64,000 bases of DNA from Nectonema munidae (Eukaryota; Nematomorpha; Nectonematoida; Nectonematidae). The position numbers and the translations under genes are program-made. This document shows, piece after piece, positions 39,801 to 51,006 of the stretch. Location: assembly GCA_030549495.1 (NCBI GenBank), contig JAUIRK010000765.1, positions 20,498 through 84,497 on the forward strand, given 5' to 3'. The notes beneath the pieces were generated by a model, which was given only the letters and a program-made list of their open reading frames with translations, did no database searches and was not told the DNA's origin. Position 1 is the stretch's first letter. Each line of letters opens with the position of its first letter.

Positions 39801-42800
39801 TTATCCAACGAGCATATATAAAAGATATGCATAATATAATAAACTTTATATATTTATAATATAAAAAAAAAAATTAATATAAAAAAATGAATATAAAAAA
39901 TTTTTTTTATAAAATTAAAAGTTTCTTTTAGCTAAACTAAATTATGAGTGGGATGGATGATGTTGTTTCTTTTTCACTAGATCAAAAATTCTAGGCCTCA
40001 AAGAGGACAACGCACAACGCAATTCACTTCCTACGAGCAGTCGATTTAGCTGTTTTGTTTTCAGTATAACAAGAGTCGAGAAACAAACTTCACAGAAAGG
40101 TTGATGAAAAGGGAATCAATAAACGAAGTGCTTTTTCTCCAAGTTTAGGGTTAATAGGGAGATATTTCACCCAAAATTCTTCCAGCTTCATGGTCGTCTG
40201 GAAATTATCTGCCGTAGTTGAATCAAACTTCAAATCTATGGCTTCCTCTTGCAGATGATCGCCCAGCAAGTCTACATTAATATTGAATGGGTTTCGTATC
40301 AGCTTCCAAATAATTTTGTCCATGGAATTATCTGGAAAATAGTGCACAAATTCTTCAGCAAGGGAGTCTAAATGAGATAAAATTTCTTTCTTCATGTCTG
40401 CACCATACTGTTCAAGGTCATTCTTTTCAGACATAAGTTCATTGAGATGAGAAAATGAAGAGAAATTCCCTGCTTGTACTTTACGTTTCCAAAGTTGGAT
40501 TTTCTCCGTGAAAGGATTGATTGCTTCATTATGTGCAATAATGGTTGCATTCCTCCCTTGAAGCTTCAAATTTAGGTTGTTGACTGCCTCAAAAAAATCA
40601 ACAAGATATGTTAGTTTATGCTGGAACTTTTCCTATGAGAATGCATCATGTAAATTTTCTTTCCTCTGGCTTTGTAGAAAAACTTTCACTTCATCCTTCA
40701 GCTTATATAGGCGACTTAGCATATTTCCTTTGGACAACCAACGGACCTCTTTGTGGAAAAGAAGAGATTTGTGATCAGTCCCTAAATCTGTACAAAGAGC
40801 TGTAAAAAGCCTAGAATTTAAAGAGCTCTTTTTCACAAAATTTACTACTTTAATGGCTAAGTTTAGTGACAAGCGTTGTTCGTCTGGTAGGGTCTTGGCG
40901 GCTAAGGCTTGCCTGTGAATAACACAGTGGGTAGCAGTTATTGCTTGATTCGTTTCATTGACTAACTTCACGAATCCAGAACGTGGTCCAAGCATTGCTG
41001 GGGCATTGTCAGTTCAGACACCGACTAACTTTTCCCATGAGAGATTATGTTCTTGAAAAAAATTTGAAACTTTTGCAGACACATCTGAAGCCTTTGATGT
41101 TGTGTCTAGTTCTGCTGAGAAAAGTATTTCTTCTTTCAAAGTTCCTTCATCCATAAATCGTGAGTAAAGAAGTAACTGACAACATGGGTTACATCAGTTG
41201 TTTCATCACACTGTATTGCAAAAAACGAGATGTTATTTTCTCCAAAACTTGCCTCTGCGCTTCATAGTTTTGTCAGAAAGAGATATTTTTGATAACTTCT
41301 TCTGACTTTCATCTCCAAGCACAATACCTGCAGAACTCAGTAAGCATGGTTTTACAAGAGTCTCTCCAACAGAATGAGCTTTTTTTGCTTTTGAAATAAG
41401 CAATGAGGGTTCGTAAGATGCTTCAACCACTTTGAATGCCTCCTGATGAAAACTCCAGTGGTGCCCAGCTTCATTCGTTTTAACTCGTGAAGTTTGGCTG
41501 TGAAAAACTTATTTGGCTTGTTTTTCAGTACAGAAAGGTTTGTCTTCAAATGACGTTCCAGGCGACCAGGCCTTAAGGCGCCATTGCTGAGAACTGCATG
41601 GCAAACGACACATTGAGGAATGTGAATTCCATTTTTCTTGGTAAAGGTGAAGCCAAACTTTATATACTCATTGACAAACTTCCTTTTCTTTGCTACCGAT
41701 ATTTCTGTAAGAGATAATTACACACTATAGATACAGTGACTGCATTGCAGTCAACAAGCTAAATTTTAACAAATCACGTCATAAATCATAGTTTTATATA
41801 CCACACACAATCACAGACATACACTGCAACACTCATGTGACTGGTATATTCTGGTTTTCTTGCCAAATAGTCATATTATCCAGATGGCCTTACGCCCCCT
41901 TATATCCATCCCTCGCTCCCTAGGGGGCGCGCCCCTCAGTTTGGGAATCATAGGTCTAGTGAAATATAAATGGTTGAAGGCGCATATCATATAAATGGTG
42001 GGTGATAGAGAAAAATGGTTTTCATATCCTCAATCAGCATGCTTTACTTGTCTTAGAACATGTGTTGGATACCTTGTAACTTTTTAAAATTTGTTTATCA
42101 GTGTACCTGTATAAGTGTTTTTGTAATGCCCATTCTTTTGTGCTCGCTTGAACAAGTATATCGCCAAAAAAGTTTTCCAACCAAGCCATTATATGTCTGT
42201 TTGTTTCTTTGAGGCATATTCTAAAAATAATATACAGCTATATTAAAATATTTAAAGTAGAGTCAATTTTTCAAAATTAAATGCTCTAACTAAAGAAGTT
42301 TCAAATAGATAAGAACCGATATAAAAAATGGTCATAAAAGTAAAAATATATAAATGCAAAAGAAATTTCGAAAAATTAAAAAATTTTTTACATTTCTACT
42401 ACCCCTGAGAAATTTTAAGCAAGCGGCTGTCAAAAAAAATAATTTCAACCAATCAGAATGCTTCAAACACATACACACATATAAACTCATCACACCATAT
42501 AAAAACACACACAAAATATATATAAATAATTTCAACCAATCAAAATGCTTCCAGCGACAGACAGACAGACGCTAGCTTATTATAATATAGAAAACCCTAT
42601 GCAAAGGTGATGAGAGTCGGTGAGAAAAGGGGTCAAAGGAGTCCATTTCTGGAAATTTTAATTAAAAAATTGTCAAACGTATATAGTTAAATTGAGTGAA
42701 AACGTAGTTAAGCCCAAAAATAGCAGATGAGAGCACATCTGAGTTCATTAAGAAAAGATTTTTGAAGACGAAAAAGAATTCATAAAAAGTGGTTGATGGA

Positions 42801-43683
42801 TTTGGTTCTGGATGCAAGACGATTGCATTGTTTGCTTATTCATAATAATAATAATAATAATAACTCTTATGAAGTGCAAGATATAGAAAGCGGATAACTA
42901 AAAATGACGCTTTCTATCCCAACTGTTATCTTTATCAACCCTTTAAGGCCTAATGGGACACACGCCTGTCCGATAAAATAAAAATCCTCTGCCTTAGGTT
43001 ATATAAAAACACACAATGATTCACACTGCTGTTTTTATATAAGCAAAGCGTTTTTATTACATACCTTAATGGAGAATGACAATTTTTCAATAATTAATCA
43101 TCAACTTCGTTTCTTTTTCATGTACTTTTATTACAACTACACATATTGACTAATTTTTTTATATAAAATATCCTTTGCCCAACATGGCAAGATTTCAAAG
43201 GAGACTAATCATCAGGGTTGCATGGATTAATTGGTAAATAATCAATAATTTAGATGTTATCACAGGTCATGTGTATTAGTGTTGAAGCAGGCATAAGACT
43301 GACTAGTCCTTCACATAAATAATGCTCAATAAAAAAAAAGTAAAAGTGCAATATTGTTTTTTTTAATTATTTATTTTTTATAATATATGACCATTATTTT
43401 GAAATAAGGAAAAAATTGTAGAAAAGGTTAAATTAAACTATTTTAAATTATACTTATTGTAGTATGTGATTTGAACATCGTCTATATCAAAGCCACTTTG
43501 TTTAGGCATCAAGCAAAGCAGTTCCAGATTTCTTGGGTTTCGATTTGTCCAGTCTGATCTCAAGCCAGTGTCGTTTTTACTAAGTGGCTTAGCAAGATCT
43601 GATAGAGTATATGATGAAAAGTATTTCGAGAAACTACTCGAAATTGAGAGATTGTGTGATCTTGGAATTAGTTTCACAAACAT
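36816..43683 (-). CDS. MRPL18: mitochondrial ribosomal protein L18 (uL18m)
   Basis: Three minus-strand exons: 43683-43454 (ATG at 43683), 42220-42107 and 37020-36816. Both introns are phase 2 with GT/AG borders, and the lengths sum to 549 nt, 182 residues (human 180). Exon 1 has a targeting-like N-terminus rich in S, F, L and K, then WTNRNPRNLELLCL, nearly identical to the family's FTNRNPRNLELLSV, and TYYNK aligning with FWHRL. Exon 2 has VQASTKEWALQKHLY, matching VSASTREWAIKKHLYS. Exon 3 has ANVLARRCL, matching GRVLAQRCL. In mitochondria uL18m sits on the large subunit; the human protein also takes part in 5S rRNA import. Oddities: exon 3 ends in a lysine- and phenylalanine-rich tail unlike the human C-terminus, and intron 2 (5.1 kb) holds a hAT, a LINE piece and a MITE. 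Exon 3 could be spliced further, but the frame stops naturally at 36816. Confidence 0.88.
37240..37560. other. possible degraded transposon end in MRPL18 intron 2
   Basis: CTAGTGATGTGACGATACC near 37266 and repeats of GATACC with GAGTACCGATACCGAGCACG look like a transposon terminus, but no partner end is identified. Confidence 0.25.
37609..37626 (+). repeat. G18 homopolymer
   Basis: Eighteen consecutive G in AT-rich intron sequence, followed by CGACG. One of several long G/C runs in this window, mostly near transposon ends. Confidence 0.95.
38446..38753. mobile_element. hAT MITE with perfect 8-bp target duplication
   Basis: A 308-bp element between CCCTACAG (38438-38445) and CCCTACAG (38754-38761). 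Tips CAGCGTTTTTCAAACTGTGG and, inverted, CAGCTTTTTTCAAACT; GGGTCGCGA-type words follow each tip. This is the Charlie/hAT pattern. The short open frames inside have no meaning. It lies in intron 2 of MRPL18. Confidence 0.9.
39508..39735 (-). pseudogene. LINE ORF2 C-terminal fragment
   Basis: Minus-strand peptide: KMKRGRPKKAWNEVIHHDME, then RNDAKERMKWRSCCRKLVDP and RPRRQNG. This is the usual tail of RTE/Jockey-like endonuclease-reverse transcriptases (RP..TW...V..DM...., ..D...WR). The 5' part is absent, so it is a short truncated insertion. It abuts the left side of the hAT relic. Confidence 0.75.
39942..41955 (-). pseudogene. ZBED5-like hAT transposase, decayed
   Basis: Minus strand. From about 41705: BED-type finger region KRKFVNEYIKFGFTF, QCVVCHAVLSN and LRPGRLERHLKTN (the final His of the finger is lost); then GETLVKPCLL, DNAPAMLGPRSGF (with a stop in place of the preceding Cys), HCVIHRQALAAKTLP, VRWLSKGNMLSR, LRNPFN-type motifs, and the C-terminal dimerisation part to about 39943 (CEVCFSTLVILKTKQLNRL). 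It is the same family that gave rise to vertebrate ZBED5/SCAND3-like genes. At least four breaks (stops near 40630 and 41018, frame changes elsewhere). The right tip may be CAGTTTGGGAATCA near 41938. It sits inside MRPL18 intron 2, antisense to nothing, on the same strand as the host gene. Confidence 0.85.
42221..43453. other. MRPL18 intron 1
   Basis: 1.2 kb with two direct copies of AATAATTTCAACCAATCA (about 42449 and 42526), a CAGACAGACAGACG tract, and a (TAA) microsatellite at 42842-42862. No further gene is seen. Confidence 0.5.
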
Positions 43684-44630
43684 TGGATTTGAAAGAAGTA
43701 GAAATTTCAGCCTTTAAATTGGGAACTTTAGTGATTTTCTGTTGTATAAAAAGAATGATTAAACATACTTGTTCTTATTAAATTTAGGAAAGTATATGAG
43801 TGCCTTGGATTTTTCCTTTAGAATAAATTTTTAAGGAACACGTTGTATACAGTCACACATATGCATAACAAAATAGCTATAGGACTAACAATCTTAAATA
43901 GCACATTAAAATTAGTATAATCAAAGTGTAGTAATTTTGCCAAATTTTTTGGGCTTGTTATTGAACCCTTACTTTTTATTAACTAGTCAATTTTTCTTGA
44001 CCAAGGCTATGGTCTGAATATATGACTTTAGGGAGACGTTTATTCGCGAATAAGAAGTTATTGTGGTGATTAACACCATACATTCCTCTGTTTTAAAGGG
44101 TCGCGGGGAGTTTTGCTATGGACTTTTGCAGGATTGCCACAAATTTACCGAAACGAAATTCCCTGATTAATCTTCGCAATTTTCCCTGATTCAAAATCAA
44201 ATTAAATAGGCTTTTTACATATAGTGCTCCATCGATTTACCGCCATCTCCGGGACGATAGAAAATATGGCGTTAAATTGAAGGAGTTTAATTTTAGATCA
44301 TAAAACTATTCTATATCTGACATTCACCCATATATTATGCTATCTATATATTAACCTACAACTTGGCAAAATTTTTTTTTAAAAAGTTTAAAAATTAAAG
44401 TTCTTTATATGATGAGTGAAAATAATGATGACATGAATGAATAGTGACAATCGGAAAGATGAGCGATGACAACGATTAAAATCAAGTGAATAAACAAATG
44501 ACTATGACATGCCATGCTAATGATGATATCTGAAAAAAATATTGCAGTTCATTCATAATTGCACGATTTATAAAACATGTTGGTATCAATAATATATTTA
44601 TCAATTGAAATTTTCCAGTTCTTCTATTCG
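43684..44630. other. spacer upstream of MRPL18
   Basis: AT-rich. It probably contains the MRPL18 promoter next to 43684; no motif stands out. Confidence 0.4.
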
Positions 44631-44632
44631 TG

Positions 44633-45060
44633 AATTTAATTCTTCTTCTTTTTTAATATAGTCCTTCAATAATTCTTTTTTTCAATTATTTTGTTTTTTT
44701 CTTCTTCTAATTTTTGTCTTTTTACATTCATGTTTTCACTTGAACTCCTTTTTCGTTTCAAGCCATCAAGATAAATTTCATATCTCTGTCGAGAGGCTTG
44801 AACTGATGAAAACATGGACTTAGTAATACAAATATTTGCCAGCCCACCATGAATTCTACTTCTGCTTCAGTAGACTTGGATTCTTTCAAAAACTTTTTAG
44901 CAGCAAAAACGATGTCAATTTTTTTCCATTCGATAAAGTTTTGTGAAAGATCAAAATTGATTTCAAAAATATTTGAAATGCTTGTGAGTTTTTCAGGCAG
45001 TACAAAGCGAGATAATAAAGATTTCAGGAGATTTGAAAGGCATGAATGAAGAAAAAGTAT
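44633..45060 (-). pseudogene. unidentified broken coding sequence with coiled coil
   Basis: The minus strand shows pieces of a normal-complexity protein in two frames: LPEKLTSISNIFEINFDLSQ and FAAKKFLKESKSTEAEVEF, then ASRQRYEIYLDGLKRKRSSS, RQKLEEEKNKIIEKK and EEELNSRIEELENFN before a stop. The last part is a predicted coiled coil after a basic patch. I do not recognise it. It reads like the C-terminal part of an element-encoded or host protein with two frame changes. Confidence 0.4.
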
Positions 45061-45132
45061 ATTTTATTCAGATTTTTGTACTACACCATTCTCGTGCACT
45101 CTTTCCCCGCCCCTCTTTACTCGCAATACTCA

Positions 45133-45640
45133 CACAGTAATGGTTAACGCAGAAGATTCGTTTCACATTGAGAAAGATGCCTAGAACGAGCTCATGGATT
45201 CAGCAAGGACTCAGCAGGCTATCATGGACGAACTTGCCGACGCATTGATGCTACAGACATGAAGAAGATAAAGAAGCCTGGACTTACCAATCCGGCCTCC
45301 AGTTCTACAGTTATTCTAGATTCTCCTGCGGGTAAGTCCTCAACCACCATACCTCCTCCCGTTCCTTTGCAGGTAAAACAAGAACTGCTGGACATTCAAA
45401 GTCATCATAGATATTCACCCAAAGTTCTTGCACAGAAGCGCATCCAAGCCTTTATAAGTGGTCTGCCCATGCATACCCGAATTAAAACAAGAAATACACA
45501 TACTTTGTACAAAAATATTCCTTACAATCTTTTCGTTGTTAAATTTAATGTTTTATTTTGCATTTTTACAAAAAAAAATTTGTTATCAATCGTTTTGTCA
45601 TTTTCCTCGAGTACATGTTACTATAAATATGCATTGTAAA
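45133..45640 (+). pseudogene. unidentified broken open frame
   Basis: GC content is locally higher and the + strand carries coding-like pieces (MDSARTQQAIMDELADALM; then PPPVPLQVKQELLDIQSHHR and KRIQAFISG) up to AT-rich noise from about 45480. The frame is broken in a few places. Kin unknown. A gag-like or host origin cannot be told apart, so I give no function. Confidence 0.3.
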
Positions 45641-46150
45641 TTGCAATTTTAAAATATATTTTTAATGTTGGACCGAATCTTTTTGGTTTTGCTTTATTAA
45701 CAGAAGAGTAGGACTGTAACAGATAACATACTGTACTCAACAAATGTTAAATGCGAACAAATGAACTTCTATTTTTTGTAATTTCTAGGCCAATACCGTA
45801 TGATATTATTGTTGAGTGCATGTGTTATTATCAATCGTACTGTTATTTCTCTCATAAGATGAGCATCACAAAACAAGCGATGTAGGGGTTTGATGTAATG
45901 TAGTCTTTTTGCTTTATTAATTGATTTTGTCAGCACAGTCACATAATTACTTGTATTTCTATAATATAAAATGACAGATGGTAGCCCTTCTGTACTTCTC
46001 ATATTTTAAGCAATCTTCTTTTTTTGCATAAGCCTATGCGTTTTTACACAGAAAGAAGGAGGGGAGGGGGCAAAAAAATTGAGTTTGATGTGTATTTAAG
46101 TATGTAAAAATTGTATTATAAACACACAAAATAGCTAGGGTTTATCAACC

Positions 46151-46231
46151 ATTAGTCATATGTTTGCAATCGTTAGTCATATGTTTGCAATCATTAGTCA
46201 TATGTTTGCAATCAAACCCCCCCCCCCCCCC
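46151..46231 (+). repeat. three 21-bp tandem repeats and a C15 run
   Basis: ATTAGTCATATGTTTGCAAT plus C repeats three times (46151-46213), followed at once by C15 (46217-46231) and GGTTGTGTGCCCCTGTA, which looks like a transposon tip. Confidence 0.85.
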
Positions 46232-46493
46232 GGTTGTGTGCCCCTGTACAATATGTATGACAAGCACCTCGTAGACAATTTTTTTTTGCAAAATTCTTAG
46301 CAGTAGAACAACTGCAAGTAAAATATTTGACAATATGGACAAATTTTTAAAGTACAAGGAATTAAGTTTGGAGTGTGTATAATGACCATGCTCTAGCAAT
46401 TTTTTGTTCTAGTTTTCTTTTTAAACTCTCATTAAGCAAAAATCTACAGGTGTATTTGGGACAGAGTGCGCTATTCAGTACTGAGCTGTAATA

Positions 46494-46651
46494 ATGAAAA
46501 CCATAGCTGATGTGTTGAAAAATGTTATTAATGAAGTCATTAAAAGAGCATATTTAATTAAAGAAAATGCTTTCAACTCTTATTTATTTTCAGAGTTACG
46601 TAAAAAAAATATTTCGAATTTGATAAATTCTTGCTTATCAAACATGAGGTG
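46494..46651 (+). pseudogene. open frame interrupted by the hAT insertion
   Basis: An ATG-started frame of ordinary composition (MKTIADVLKNVINEVIKRAY, LFSELRKKNISNLINSCLSN) runs into the left target duplication of the hAT at 46652. Just past the right duplication (from 49350) the sequence is open in the matching frame for about 20 further codons. I do not recognise the family. It may be a small host gene or exon that the transposon has split. Confidence 0.35.
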
Positions 46652-49341
46652 CATGGGCGTCCGCAGAGGGAGGCAAGTGCCCCCCCCCCCCTGGAAAATT
46701 AGCAAAAAATTTGAAATACATAGAATGTATAAAGAATAAAAAAATTAATAAAATAAACAAAGTTTTTTATTGAAAAAAACATGAAAAAGGCTTATTATGG
46801 AAAAATAATTTTCTAATTGCACTGACACCAAAAGTAACGTAACAAATCAGTTACATACTATTGCTGAAACAAAAATTAGAGCCGTCTAGGATTTTCGCCA
46901 AATTTATCAATCACTTTTATCTTCTATTTGTTCAATTATTTTAGCCCTATGAACGCTTAGCATACAAAGACCAGAAAGACGTTCATCGCTCATTGTTGAT
47001 CTAAGCCAAGTTTTGATTTTGCGCATAGTACTAAAGGATCTTTCAATACTACGAGTTGTTGCAGGTAGTGTTAATGCAATAAGAAAAGACTTTTGAACAG
47101 ATTTGTTTTTTGGTAACAAATCAATCAAAGATTGATGTTTGTCATCAAGTATGTCATCTTTGTAAAAATCATACCATGATAGAGCTTCTTCAATGAGGTT
47201 GTCAATTTGGTAAACTTTTTGTATTGATGCAAGTACATCTTTGAAATCTTCCCTTTCTCTCTCTTTCATTTCGGTAGGGTGCATAACGAAAATTCTAAAA
47301 TATGGTTTGTCACTATCATCGAATAGAAGTTGAAGTGATTGAATTAATGAGTCCATATACGGAATGTAAATGTTACAGTGATAATATTCTTCTATTGAAC
47401 CTCTTACATTTGATCTTTGTTTTTGACGTGAACAAATTCTATGCGTTTTGAACTGTATGTCATGTCTTTCTATCATGGTTTTGATATAAATGAGTATATC
47501 TTCTTCAAAAACGCTTTCAGCTGAATCTTGGTGGTTTTGCAAGATCTTTATCAAATTACAAATGTGGTCTTGAACGTCCAGCAGGTTCATGTTTACAGAC
47601 TGTAACTTCTGGGTAACTGGTTCTTCATTCATATTTGACTCTAGTTCCTCTAAAATTTCATATATATTTGAAAATTTTTGTTAGAACAAACGTATACTTT
47701 TATACATAGAAGTCCATCTGGTTTCACTCAGTAAAGGCATATTTGAAGCCAATCTTCTGCGTCCTGAAATCTCAAGAAAAAATCGAATGATTGATTTTAC
47801 TGTTCCTATTGTATTACAAATTTCTGTAATTGAGTTGAGGTCATGGACTATCAAATTAAGTCTATGTGATGAACAATGTACAAAAACAGCTTTTGGGTAA
47901 GTATTTCTGATCCTAGTTTGAACCCCATTAATTTTCCCTGCTAGTGTTGAGCACCCGTCATAACCTTGACCTAGGAGCTTATCCAGATTCAGTCTGAATT
48001 TGTTTGCTTGATGATTTATGGTGTCCGCGATTGTTTCTGAGTTCATCTTCTCTAAAAGAACAAGCCCTAGAAATTCCTCACGTATAAGAGCTGAATACAA
48101 CTTTTTTTTTGTCAAATTCAACAAATCGTACACCAATCAAAAGTTGTTCAGTCCCTGATATGTCAAATGTTTCATCTGCTAAAATAGAAAATCCAACAGA
48201 GCTATTGGCATCCTTTACGATGCTTTCTCTGACGACTTCTTCACTCAAATTAATAAGCTCATTTTGTATACGAAATGAGTTCTTGCTGCATGTCTCCATG
48301 TGATTTTTTAAAGCACTATCACCGGCCTCTATTCTGAAGTTTAGGTCACAAAAGTGGCCGACTGTGTTATCTTTTCCTCTCCGCGCAATATCATGGCAAC
48401 AGCAAAACAAAATACTGGATAAGATTGATGAAAGTTTTTCACGATTTTTTGTCATAGCAAGGCCAAGTGATTTATCTATTTTACTCATTATATTGAGCTC
48501 TGGTTTTTCCATCATTTTAATGAAATTATTTGTATCTTGAACTGAGCCTCTATGCCAATCTGATTTAGAATGATTCTTAGCACTTTCATGTAAGTCCTTA
48601 TATTTGGTGAAGGGTTTTAGAATGAAAGCACCCATCAATCCTCTCTGAACTGGCTGTGAAAATAATACGCAAAATTTATAAAAAGCTCCTTTTAAATAAC
48701 TTGAATAAGCCAGACATAGAGTATATTGACTAATCCATTGATGACGGAAACTGTGGGAACTCTTAGAATCTTTTTTATAATTGTAATTTATGTCTGAAGG
48801 AGTATATGTGTTTAATAAAACCTGATACTTTTTCTCATCTGTCAGAGTTTGAATGCTGTTAACATAAAAGCCCATGTCCATTGGATAAAAGTATTCAATA
48901 TTGATTGACGTTGTTGTTTCTGTTTGTGAACTTTCAATTTCTTTTAATTGAATTTCAGATGAACTTGCTTTGTCCTCAACATTTTCAGTATTTTCTCATT
49001 TTTGTTTTTTGAAAAAACTTCTTATATCCATTTTTAAAATCTAAAGTAAAAATTTTGAACTCAAAAAATAATCAAAAGTGAAAATTTGAAATTTGATGTT
49101 TTTATGCTTACCGAAAATGTTGAATATCAAGCAAACAAAAGAACAGACTGGTAACTTATGGAAAACAATGTTAATGAAAAGAAAAAATAAGCAGATATGG
49201 TACTGGGATAAAAATATAAAATTGTATTACATCATCTGTCATATTACTTCCCTTGTATATTCCAATATCATCATACTGTTTTTCATGATTTTTAAAAAAA
49301 ATTTTTGCCTTCCCTAAAATTATTTTCTGCGGACGCCCATG
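46652..49341 (-). mobile_element. full-length hAT transposon, ZMYM1-like type
   Basis: 2690 bp. Matching 16-bp tips CATGGGCGTCCGCAGA at both ends and flanking duplication ATGAGGTG (46644-46651) / ATGATGTG (49342-49349), one mismatch. It encodes a transposase on the minus strand, listed separately. A G-rich and C11 tract follows the left tip. Few breaks and intact ends point to a fairly recent insertion. Confidence 0.93.
46907..49031 (-). pseudogene. hAT transposase (TTF-type finger, DUF4371, hAT dimerisation)
   Basis: From the ATG at 49031: MDIRSFFKKQK, the usual start of this family, then a stop at codon 12; TTF-type finger region (FRHQWISQYTLCLAYSSYLK, AFYKFCVLFSQPV, KPFTKYKDLHESAKNH); DUF4371 core with ILADETFDISGTEQL (first catalytic Asp) and GQGYDGCSTLAGKI; HCSSHRLNLIVHD; LLSETRWTSMYKS; C-terminal LPATTRSIERSFSTMRKIKT and LRSTMSDERLSGLCM. 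Breaks: stop at codon 12, one frame change near 48100, one TAA near 47679. Otherwise continuous for about 700 residues, the normal length. Close kin are the ZMYM1-like and 52-kDa-repressor-like proteins of animals. Confidence 0.9.
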
Positions 49342-49349
49342 ATGATGTG

Positions 49350-50090
49350 GCTTTCCAAACGAAAAGTTTCAAAGCGATACCATAAAAAAATAGAGCAATT
49401 TATGTAATACTTTATAATATAGTTATGTGCTATAAAAAATATTTGCCTCACTGAAAAATGGCTAATGTTCACATTACTGGCTACATTACTGATTCTGATC
49501 AATCATAGCTCAAATTTCCATTATTATATAAAAGATTAATGGAATTTAATGAAAAAACTATTTAAATATTCATTCTATGATTTAACCTTAACAAGAAAAG
49601 TAATGTGGAAAATCTATTCACAAGAAAAATAAGTCTTTAAATAGATATAAAAAAAGATTCATCCTTCTCCAATCCTGATTAGCGCTTCTAAAATATTTTA
49701 TAAATTTGGTAGTGATAGTAAACGTTGCTAAACCCCTATATGATTACTAGAATTTTTGAAGCCATATTGTTCACTGAAACAGTACACATAAATTAAAATT
49801 TTATTTATAATAATGTAGACGGAGGGAATATAATCTTGTAGTAATCAATTAAACAGGGTGTATGATAAAATATTTTAGGTTTCAAATTTAAAAGGAAAAA
49901 AGTACAAAATTAAAAACAAACAACACCATTCATCTTTGGTATTGTCTGTTGCCAAAAATTTATTTCAATAAAACAGACCATTTTGTTTGAAATTAAATTT
50001 TTAAGTATATTTTAATTCTATTAGGAACTTTTCATTAGAAATTTTATTTAATTTTGATATAAAGTGTATATTTTAGACTTCGATTAATAG
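49350..50090. other. spacer right of the hAT
   Basis: The first about 65 bp continue the open frame split by the transposon. The remainder is AT-rich and featureless. Confidence 0.4.
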
Positions 50091-50091
50091 A

Positions 50092-50165
50092 GTAGGTAGG
50101 TAGGTAGGTAGAGATGTCTAGAAAACAATCATAGGTAGCCTCAATAGGTAGGTAGGCAGAGATTA
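50092..50165 (-). repeat. LINE 3' tail remnant with (GTAG)n
   Basis: GTAGGTAGGTAGGTAG followed by AGATGTCTAGAAAA mirrors the end of the LINE at 61385-61440 (inverted: GTAGGTAGGTATGGAGATTT). It suggests a minus-strand 3' end of the same LINE family; a second short (GTAG) block lies at about 50145. Confidence 0.45.
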
Positions 50166-50625
50166 ATAAAGTAAACTGTATTTGGAATAATAAAGTAACT
50201 TAGTGGTTAAAAAATTATCACAGCTATCTGCGGAATCAGTTAAGAAAATTTTAGTCTATTTAGTCAAAGTAAATTAAGATTAAAAAAACAATTTTAAGTA
50301 TCTTTATATTTTCATACAAAGACGATAACAAATAACCTAAATTTAACATAATAACACAGAAGTGTTTTTTATTATTAAAAATTTTTTGTAAATTTAGATA
50401 TATTTGATAAGTTTTGGAGGATATATATTTGGATATATATTAGTGAGGTATATTTGGAGATATATTCGATAAGCTTGGATGAGCTCTTTTATTATTATAA
50501 TATCTACTATATCATCATTAAGTTTTAAACAATGCTAAATCTTTTCGAGAAAAGTAATGTGAAAATATTTGATAATATGTTTTAGATTAAAACAATATTT
50601 TTTAGTATTTATATATTGTATTCTT

Positions 50626-50959
50626 GGGTGAGACTTTTTACCCAAATACACGCAAACAGATAAAAATAAATTTAAATATTAAAAGAATAAGTTAAATATA
50701 GATAGAAGAATTATTCTCAAGATAAAATTAATATAAAATTATAAATTTGATATTGAATTATAAAAAATTAATCTATTTTTTTTAATTAAAATTGTTTATA
50801 TTATAATAATAACTTAAAATATAATAATTATACTTAGATATCTGTGTCTCTTTTTATTTTAAGCATTTATTTAAAATTATTTTTAATTTCAAGTTCCTAT
50901 TTGTAAATAAAGAACATATTTGTGTGTATTTGGGTGTATTTGGGTAAAAAGTCCTACCG
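50626..50959. mobile_element. hAT MITE family M1, copy 1
   Basis: 334 bp between perfect 8-bp duplications GTATTCTT (50618-50625, 50960-50967). Tips GGGTGAGACTTTTTACCC and, inverted, CGGTAGGACTTTTTACCC, followed by AAATACAC.CAAA on both sides. Non-coding interior. Confidence 0.92.
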
Positions 50960-51006
50960 GTATTCTTTGCATATTTTATCATAGTATTTGACCAGAAGAT
51001 AGGCAG

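Noticed and set aside
45769-46002. 77-codon minus-strand frame
   Set aside because: Ordinary composition but no recognisable motif, splice context or repeat; unsupported as a gene.
46151-46213. CRISPR-like array
   Set aside because: Three 21-bp units are directly abutting with no spacers; the genome is eukaryotic.
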